A stretch of DNA of 64,000 nt, taken from contig JASWHV010000001.1 in the NCBI GenBank assembly GCA_030760725.1, forward strand, positions 28,393,928 to 28,457,927, given 5' to 3'. Numbering within the stretch: the stretch's first letter is position 1; every line of letters starts with the position of its first letter. The position numbers and the translations under genes are program-made. The DNA is from Neostapfia colusana. Lineage: Eukaryota; Streptophyta; Magnoliopsida; Poales; Poaceae. The notes below the pieces were generated by a model. It was not told the origin of the DNA. It saw only the letters and a list, made by a program, of their open reading frames with translations, and made no database searches. This document shows positions 56,783-64,000 of this stretch, piece after piece.

Positions 56783-57245
56783 ACCTCTCCGGCCTCGACA
56801 ACCTCCCCTGCCATCCGCTACACCAAGAACGACAACTACTTCCTCCGCTGGACCGATTACCCCATCGGGATCTGCATCGGTGCTGGCTACTACGTCTTCA
56901 ACCACCTTCAATTCACCATCCTCGTCCACAAGTATGAGGAGGCTAACGTGCGCGCGCCATGGGTGCCGCAGACGCCACCGACGTCATCTCTGCGGGTGGC
57001 AAGGACGATAACTCCGAGTCGCCGTCCGACTGGATGGTGGTCAGGTTTGAGGTCGTGCCCTGCAGCATGCATAACCCGAAGGATGCCAAGACGCTCAAGA
57101 TGTACGACCGCTACCCGAGCAAGATCAAGTGCGACCCGACCACCATGTCCATGAACATCAACAAGAATGAGCCTATCATGTACATGTACGAGGTTTTGTT
57201 AGTTGAGAGAGACATCAAGTGGCCCTCGACGTTTGACGCTCTCTA
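56783..57245 (+). pseudogene. captured TM9SF/EMP70 fragment
   Basis: Frames give AIRYTKNDNYFLRWTDYP, YYVFNHLQFTILVHKYEE, MGAADATDVISAGGKDD, WMVVRFEVVPCSMHNPKD, LKMYDRYPSKIKCDPTT and EPIMYMYEVLLVERDIKW, the lumenal domain of plant transmembrane-9 (EMP70) proteins just before the first inner membrane helix. Introns appear absent across this stretch, and one frameshift lies near 56960. Non-functional. Confidence 0.8.
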
Positions 57246-57515
57246 GGCTCGTGTCCACCATGCCCATCTCTGACTTCGCCGAGGCAGAGGAGAAGACTGA
57301 CGGCTACCTCATCAAGCCCCATTTTCTGGTGCCGTCGCTCGACACCTCCACCTGGCTTCTCCTCCTCAAAAACTACGACGGCCTCAGCGTCCGCACCAGC
57401 CACTACACCCCGTACCCCTCCAGCCACTCGCCGCTCAAGCACCCCTCGTCGAGCACCTTCGCTTCGGCGTCATCAACCTCGACAAGCATTTCAAACCCCA
57501 TATCCGACGAGCTCT
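57246..57515 (+). pseudogene. captured dyskerin/CBF5 N-terminal fragment
   Basis: The frame open from 57203 to 57520 reads TDGYLIKPHFLVPSLDTST, WLLLLKNYDGLSVRTSHYTP and SSHSPLKHP; a shift then gives EHLRFGVINLDK. This is the N-terminal region of the H/ACA pseudouridine synthase subunit, where the family has LLKNYDKLNVR.GHYTP and YGVINLDKP. It follows the TM9SF piece directly in the same direction. Confidence 0.8.
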
Positions 57516-59136
57516 GGTGAGATCCTCCGCCTTTCGTATTGTTTCACCCTTGCGTTTGTTTCCTCTGAGTTTTAACCTCGGCACCGTCTACCCTTCGCAT
57601 CAGTGAGCATCTCCGACCTATCGGACTCGAAGAAACGGCACCTCATCAACCACCCCGACAAGCACTGAAGGATTTCGCCGCTCCTCCATGCCACAAGCTG
57701 TTTTCTTCTCGTTCCCGGGCCGCCCAAACCCTCAAGAGTATACGTGTACAAGTGATGATCAAGAAACAACGCGGAGACTTTGAAGATCAAGAGCTCGACC
57801 ACTGTACTGAGCAACGATATAAGAAAAAGGCAAGTGTCCTTGACCACTTTGATCCTAATCTAGAATGCTTAGTTAGAATTAATTGCATTGAGTTATGAAT
57901 TATGAAACCCATGCTAGAATGTTTCCCTAGTTCTTCATGCCTTATACCTTGTAGCCTAGGTTTGGAATTTCTCATTATGTTATTTGTTTATATTATTCAT
58001 GCTTAGCTATGCTTAGAGTGGGATAATTGGATATGAGATTCACAACCTTGATTATTTACCTTTGAATGGAATATGATGACTTATGATAGAGACAGGAATC
58101 TAGGCAACCTGTATGTTTTGGTTGGTGCTGCGTGCACGAGACTTGGGTTCGTGTTTAGTGCTTGCCTGGGTTCTAAAAACTGGTTCATGGAGCATGTAAC
58201 CTGGCTTTACCGTGCCAACCACATGCTGAGATGGGGCAGCCTGGCCAATTAATTAGGTGTATTTCTGACGTAGTGTGGGCGTTTGGATGGTGCAGGGAAT
58301 AGGTGTCAACTGGACTACCATAGCAACCGAAAGGCTCAAGAGGGGGCCACCACAGTGGGGGTTGGAGCCTCCTGGATGCTGTTAGGGGTGAAACCTCAGT
58401 GGGCTCATACTCGTTGGGTATCCCTTTGTAAAGGCCTCGTTGTGATCTCCTGGCTACACACCTGGGAAGTGTGAACGTGGTTCGCGGTCACATGCATAAT
58501 GGAGGTTCTTAGTCCATCCGGCAACGGGGGATGAAATCACTACATGTGGGTAAAGTGGTGCAAACTCTGCAGAGTCAAAACTGTCATGACAGCCGTGCTC
58601 ACGGTCAAGAGCGGCTTGGACTTATTCATGATTAGAGGATGATGAAGAGAGAGGTTGGATATGTTAAGCGGGGAGCTTAACATTCATGAAGAGATGTTGG
58701 GATTGGGACTACCTCACCTTTGAAGTGATATAGGTTTTTAGTAAGCTAAGGTGATAGGATTTAATTGTGTAGTGCATTAACCATGATTTCAGCCTTTCCT
58801 TGTTAAACGCCTACATGTCATCAATTTCCCACACTTGCTGAGTACTTTATGTACTCATGCGCTTTCCTTTTTCCATTATTATAAATGTCGCTCAGTGAAA
58901 AGAGGATAAGATGAAGACGGTGTGAAGGTCACGTTGCTGCCAGTCGATTTGCCCTGTGGACGGGCCTACAAGTTTTTCCTCTTCTGCTGACATTCGAAAC
59001 TCATTTAAGGTATAAATGATATTTATATTCGATATAGAACTGTTTATCACTAATTGTCCTACATGTATGATTAAACCGATCCTGACATACATGTAGATTG
59101 AGGTCGGTTTTACTTCACAAAAAACCGGGCGTGACA

Positions 59137-59343
59137 GTGACGACCCAGTAGAAGTAGTCCAACTTGACGTGGTTGATGTTGTCCACGGCCACTTGGAGCC
59201 ACCGGGCCCCGCGCTCCACCGATGCACGGCGACGACGAGCATCGTGCTCGTGTAGCTCCCCAGCGAGATGGACAGCCAGAAGAGCACCGTCGCCGTGCTG
59301 CGCATGCTCTCGGGCGCCTGGCCGTACATGAACTCAAGGTGCC
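59137..59343 (-). pseudogene. NPF transporter, penultimate coding part
   Basis: Minus-strand reading HLEFMYGQAPESMRSTATV, LFWLSISLGSYTSTMLVVA, HRWSAGPGGSKWP and, after a one-base shift, DNINHVKLDYFYWVV matches the conserved QAPESMRS region and following helix of NPF transporters. It is cut at 59343 by the LTR starting at 59344 and at 59137 by solo LTR F. With the frameshift this makes the gene a pseudogene. Confidence 0.85.
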
Positions 59344-62300
59344 TGTAACGACCAAAAATATTAAAATTTGAAAATACGAAGAGTGGACATCGTGCATGTG
59401 CCAAATTTGAAAGTTCAAACCAGGATTTGAATTTGAAAGTAGAAAACAGAAAAGAAAAAGGAAAAGAAAAAGAGAAATAGCAACTGGGCCGAATCCTCCC
59501 CGCGCAGCCCAGCCAGCCGGCAACAATCCCTCCTCTCTCTCCCTCTCACTGCCAGCCAGGGCCCGCGTTTCAGGGTCATCTTCTCTACCCGCCGGCCTAT
59601 TTCCCACACCCGATCGCCGCGCCCACGCCCCACGATCTTGGACTGCCCGCGCCTATCTCGCACGTTCACAACAACCTCGGTCTCCAGCCCATTTTAAAGC
59701 CCCGCAACCCCCTCCGTTCTTCTCTCCATGCTCGCGCATCTCTCTCCACCGGTGAGCGCCACCACTAAATTTCCGAATTCGCCGCCACCATTGCCGTTCT
59801 TCCGAGTCTAACTCGCTTCAATGCTTCGCATGGACCTCCACAACCCAACAGCGCCGACGTTGCGACAGATCCGAGCCAGAAACCCCGACGCCGCCTAGCA
59901 CCGGTAAGAGGTTGCCGCCGCTCGCCGGTGAAATCATCGAAATCCTCTGTTTTGATACTCTCTGACCCTCGGAACATGTGTGAAATCCATAAATTCTAGC
60001 AAGTGGAGCTGCAAATCACACCGAGAAAATGAGAGGGAATTTAAACTTTTAAATATAAAAGTGTGAGCTCCAAGTCTAAATTAAACTTTCAAAAATTCCT
60101 GAACACGAAGGTCTAAATCTACAATTTGGTTCTCCACACATGCAATAATAGCCCGGCAAATTTTCAGAGCATTTGGAAAGGATTTCCTATTTGTTGGAAT
60201 TAAAACGAGAAAAAATTTGAATTTGAATTTAAATCTTAGTTTTAAATTCCGACTTCACCGAAATCCAAATTTGAGTGCACCATTGTGTTCCTGACATTTC
60301 TTTTGGCCTATTCCCCAGATCAAATTTGGAGTTTGTTTGCTAATTCAAATAGAATTTGGAAAGAAAAGAAAAGGGGTGAAATGGGACCCACTTGTCAGTG
60401 AAGTGATAGACTTACCCCCGAAGTCTAATCTGCTCTTCACTCGGACTAGCCGAAAGCCTCACGCGCGCGCCACCTACCAAACTTTGCAGCCGACCACCTC
60501 CACGTCCTGCTTCCGCTCGTGGCTCGGCCTGATCCTCCCCACGACGAGTACACCGACGCAAGTTCCTCTCTCTCACTCGCTCACGCACCTCTCAGTGACT
60601 CTCCCGCGAAGCACGACACACAGTCGGCCGCTCTCTGTTTTACCGATTGCATACCACAACCGAGCACCGGATGCTCGAGCTCCCCAAAGCAAAGAGCAGC
60701 ACCCACGAGTGCTCTAGCCGGCTAACACCTTTCCTCCACTGTCCCATGTTTCTTTGCGCATGGAAATTGGAAGTTTTGGTCGTGCGCCGGGTGAAACCGA
60801 AGTAAACTGAGTTTGGTCACTGTGGACAGCTCAAACCGAAGAAGCTCATGCTCAAGAAAGCTAACCCCTCGATGCACCGGTGACCCTAGTTGCTCACGCA
60901 CAAATCTCAGCCCTAGCCATGGCTTGTCGGAGGAGAATTTGGAATTTTCATCCCAGGAGGCACAACCCGACACCGAGGTAGGAAACGGTGAAATTCACGC
61001 GCGATCTTACTTTCTAGCCTTGCAAACTTCGCACAGAGCTTCCTCACTAGCTTGCGCAGCTTGTCCCTCAATTCTAGGCCGAGAAAATAGGTGTAGATTG
61101 AGAATTTTGAGTCCTTGTCGAGGGAAAACCGCCGGACCCCGTCGGCCGCACGGTGCCGACCTGGTTGGAGGGCTCCCCGGCCGGTTTCGTTGCCATTTCC
61201 ATCTTCCTCACCACTCCCAGGGGTCCGGCCGCACGGTGCCGACCTGGTTGGAGGGCTCCCCGGCCGGTTTTGTTGCCATTTCCATCTTCCTCACCACTCC
61301 CAGGTGCTATAGAGAAAAAAACCGAACTTTTTGTGTAGAATTGACCTTGCACGGGCTTGCTGGAACCCTAGCGGGCGCTGCCGCAGTTGCGCACCCTTTT
61401 CCGGCGATTTCCGGCGGCCGGCGACTTTACCAACGTGTTCAGCGGGGCAAATAAGGGGGGGGGGGGGGGACGGCGAGTAGGAGGCCAGGAGGTGGCCGGA
61501 AAGCCAATTCCAGCGACCCTCGCCGGAGGGCGCCGCTGCTCGGCTGTTGGCGCAAGGTTGAAGATGAATACTGTGGTGTGGGGCCCGCTGGCAGGGTTTG
61601 ATTTTTTTTCAGAATTTCCAGAGTTTGGTTCAAACTTTAAATAGCCACAACTTTTAGTAGGAACCTCCAAAAATTGTTAAATAAATTCCATTGGATTCCT
61701 CTCAGTGAGTACTATCCAGGGGTGCATCCCAAGTTTTATGAAAATCCCTGGATTTGGCTCATTAATTCATATATTGAAAATATTGTAGGATTTATTCCAG
61801 GAGTTCTGTGTATTGGAAAATTCCCAATTTTGGGTAGGCATTCTTCTAAATATGCTTTAACTCCACTAAAAATTTCAGAGGCATTGGTCTTCATTTGCTT
61901 GGTCAAATGATGATTCAATCTTGTATGTCTCTGAGAATTAGGAAAAATAACAGAAACAATTTTCCAGCTTTTAGCCCAATCTTGTAAATTCCATATCTCT
62001 GTGTAGGAAGATCCAAAAATGGTGAAACCAAATCCTATGGACTCATAAGACTCCCAAGTTTCTGAAAAACCAAAATTTTATCATGCCAAGACCATAGAAT
62101 TGCCATAGGAATTCAGAGAAGCCAAATAGCTAAGAAAATTCCTTAGGCCACATCTTACATCAACTTTGTATGAAATTTTTGCAAGCCATACTTCTGTATG
62201 ATCTATGGACCACTGTAAAAATTTCAGAGCACGTTGAGATCATCTTCTCCATTTTTCTGCTAATTCTTTCTAGCTTCATCCTTATGTCTATTATCTAGTT

Positions 62301-63158
62301 CTTTGAACTTTAGTCCAAAACCTTCCCTTGCTCAAGTCCATGTTTCCCTCTGTTCCAACACATAACCAGAACCCAACTTTCGAGTCTTGGTTAGTTGGAA
62401 CCATTCTTAAGTCATAAAACACTTTTGTTTTATAATTCATTTACTCGTAATATAAAACTGTGCATATTCATATCAGTAGGAAACACGACGAAGGAGTTCG
62501 ACCAGGAACTCAACTCGGAGCAGAAAATTCAGGATTAAATCGCCACCAAGCTACTGACTTAAAAGTAGAACTAAACCTGCAGCAACATAAGGCAAGCTCC
62601 GGTTTGCATTTAACAGCTTTTAGTTGTATTTTACTTTGTATCACTTTTATTGGTCTAGTATGTATTGTGCATTAGATCAAGGGTGATTGATACTCCAAAT
62701 GCATGACCCACAAACCCTTGGAGTTGAAGGGTAGAACAGGTTACCTTCGTGTAGTTTTCTGCTAGGCTTAAGTTGTATCGGATCCGGTACAAGTCGGGTA
62801 GTTTGAAGCTACTCGCGAGGTTAGGAAATTGGTTCAACAGGGTATGATTCTAGAGAATGAAATTCCTGGAATGGAAAATGAGGCCGAGCAGAGAGTAGCA
62901 GCAGTAGGATGTTGGGCCTGTGTTGACGTAGCTCTGTTTGTGTCGGTTAAGGACCGATGCGTATGCCGCCCTGCTGAGCAAGTTTGAACAGTACCGGATG
63001 CTTACTGGAATTATGGGGTCCAGGAAACCGATGTAACTCGGGTACTTTCGTGTCGAAACTTATACCGCCATCCTTTGGGGGTTGGTGTCAGAGGTGTAAA
63101 CCCACTAGTGGAGCAACTTCGACATGTTCCGGGTAGTGGCCCTTCTGATGGGTGAAAG
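59344..63158 (+). mobile_element. LTR G, plus orientation, A/B-related
   Basis: Starts TGTAACGACC inside the NPF exon. The order of blocks (GC-rich front, AT-rich 61640-62300, then 62775-63158) follows A's LTR read on the minus strand; for example GGACCGATGCGTATGC and GGGTGAAAGGTTGT match near 6620 and 6380. The expected end and primer site are absent because the sequence switches to an inverted LTR at about 63159. Open frames in the GC-rich part (60337-61640) are not recognised. Confidence 0.6.
61144..61307 (+). repeat. 83-bp tandem duplication
   Basis: Two nearly identical units start at 61144 and 61227 with GGCCGCACGGTGCCGACC; they differ at very few positions, so the duplication is recent. 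A short run of G follows at 61456. Confidence 0.9.
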
Positions 63159-64000
63159 GTTGTAACAGCCCTGATACCACGCTGTGAGGGACAGGACCTC
63201 GTTGGGTGGTGCCGTGTTATGCGGTACCCAACAGCACACGGGTTGACGAAACACATCACATTACATAAATGAATTGCGGAAGCGTACAGAAGTATTTTTA
63301 TAAATAAATGTATCAAAGTAAGCTACAGCGGAAGACTATCACTCTCACGACTCATTTCTAAGCTAGCAACAAGGAAACAGTCTAGCCCGCGGACGTTTCT
63401 CACTAGCAACACGAAGAACAATCTGCAGCGGCGAGGATGCTCTTTGAGTAAGCACTCGGAGGTTCCCGAATCTCATCGGTATCCCTTCTCATAAGCATGA
63501 AGTAAAATACCTGCAAAACAACTCGGATAGCATCCGTGAGCATAACGCTCAGCAAGACTTAACCGTCACCCTAAATATGAAACTCTATGTGAGGTTATGA
63601 ACCTAATATAGGATGGCATAAGCATAATTAAACTCGCCTAAAAGTGAATCCTTACTTTCAGATATTAATTGCAGCATTTTAAGTAACCTTGGGCACGCTA
63701 CATCGGGAGTCCACAATCAAACAAGAAACGCTTTCCCCCGATGTAAATTGCTCATGGCATAAAAGAATCAAGTTTGCACTAGTCTATTCATCAAGGCTAG
63801 TATAAAACTTCAAACCAATGTGATTAGTTCCTTTCTCATGCAAGTTCTTACTACGTCACGAATGTGAGAACAAGTATGCTCGGTCCATTCCGCGAGCGAC
63901 GGTGATTCGAATCAATAACACCCGGACTACACGACACGTACGCCCGTACTCGACGTTGCCTACAGCAACCATCACTGATGTCGTACGCGGCAGCCTTTCT
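63159..64000 (-). mobile_element. A-type LTR, minus orientation, with primer site
   Basis: 63169-63180 on the minus strand reads GTGGTATCAGGG, one mismatch from the primer site of A, and the LTR starts TGTGAGGGACAGG at 63183 as in A at 5511. It continues to the window end with the same block order as 5511-6390. Joined to LTR G in the opposite direction, so the two form a fold-back. Confidence 0.7.

Larger units (their letters stand above)
55631..59136 (+). mobile_element. solo LTR F
   Basis: A 3.5-kb LTR (TGCAACACCCC...CGGGCGTGACA) with perfect duplication GTGAC (55626-55630; 59137-59141) and no interior, so LTR-LTR recombination removed the rest. It sits inside the last NPF exon. The 3' third (57820-59136) is related to the LTRs of D, C and E; 56330-57515 is filled with pieces of three host genes in the sense direction. 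Confidence 0.9.

Noticed and set aside
59415..59669. NPF-like extension of minus-strand frames beyond 59344
   Set aside because: The transporter similarity stops exactly at 59343; frames beyond it are in LTR G.

Overview
The window is grass (Poaceae) nuclear DNA, almost certainly intergenic heterochromatin. The evidence is very large Ty3/gypsy chromovirus LTRs (1.9 to 4.9 kb), initiator-tRNA-Met primer sites (TGGTATCAGAGC), L1 and RTE LINEs, a CACTA transposon end, and plant gene pieces (NPF transporter, lipid-transfer protein, formin, SHMT). I cannot name the species. No rRNA, tRNA or CRISPR features were seen.

Layout. 1-15892: two related minus-strand chromoviruses, A (1-10423, left part outside the window) inserted in the LTR of B (10424-15892). 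15893-27665: plus-strand chromovirus C, which adjoins the broken B pol on its left. 27666-33052: an NPF gene scrap, then an L1 LINE split by a minus-strand LTR element T, whose LTR in turn carries a CACTA transposon end. 34004-37482: a full-length RTE LINE with a 16-bp target duplication. 37792-38392: the one host gene that looks intact, a two-exon lipid-transfer protein on the minus strand. 39406-48403: element D (minus), two 4.16-kb LTRs around only 0.67 kb of interior. 48738-53413: element E (plus), two 1.9-kb LTRs around 0.83 kb. 55631-59136: solo LTR F (plus). 59344-64000: LTR sequences of the A/B type in opposite orientations. Removing D, E and F (each with a perfect 5-bp target duplication) rejoins one host segment: LTP gene, formin FH2 scrap, and an NPF gene whose last exon was hit by F and G.

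How the parts relate. C is the only element with recognisable gag, protease, RT, RNase H and integrase on the plus strand, though they are broken by stops and frameshifts. E shares C's primer-site leader and the 3' 1.4 kb of its LTR, so it looks like a non-autonomous partner. C, D, E and F share an LTR core of about 0.6 kb with two back-to-back palindromes. The LTRs of D and F carry captured host coding pieces: SHMT in D; OST3/OST6, TM9SF and dyskerin/CBF5 in F.

The most striking item is the intact 258-residue reading frame at 19258-20034, between C's primer site and gag. Its first 21 residues after Met align without gaps to the histone H3 tail, keeping the ARKS (K9/S10) context while the K4, K14 and K18 positions are replaced. 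Splice-acceptor-like sequence abuts its start codon and the gag start codon, and a conserved donor-like site sits in the LTR.
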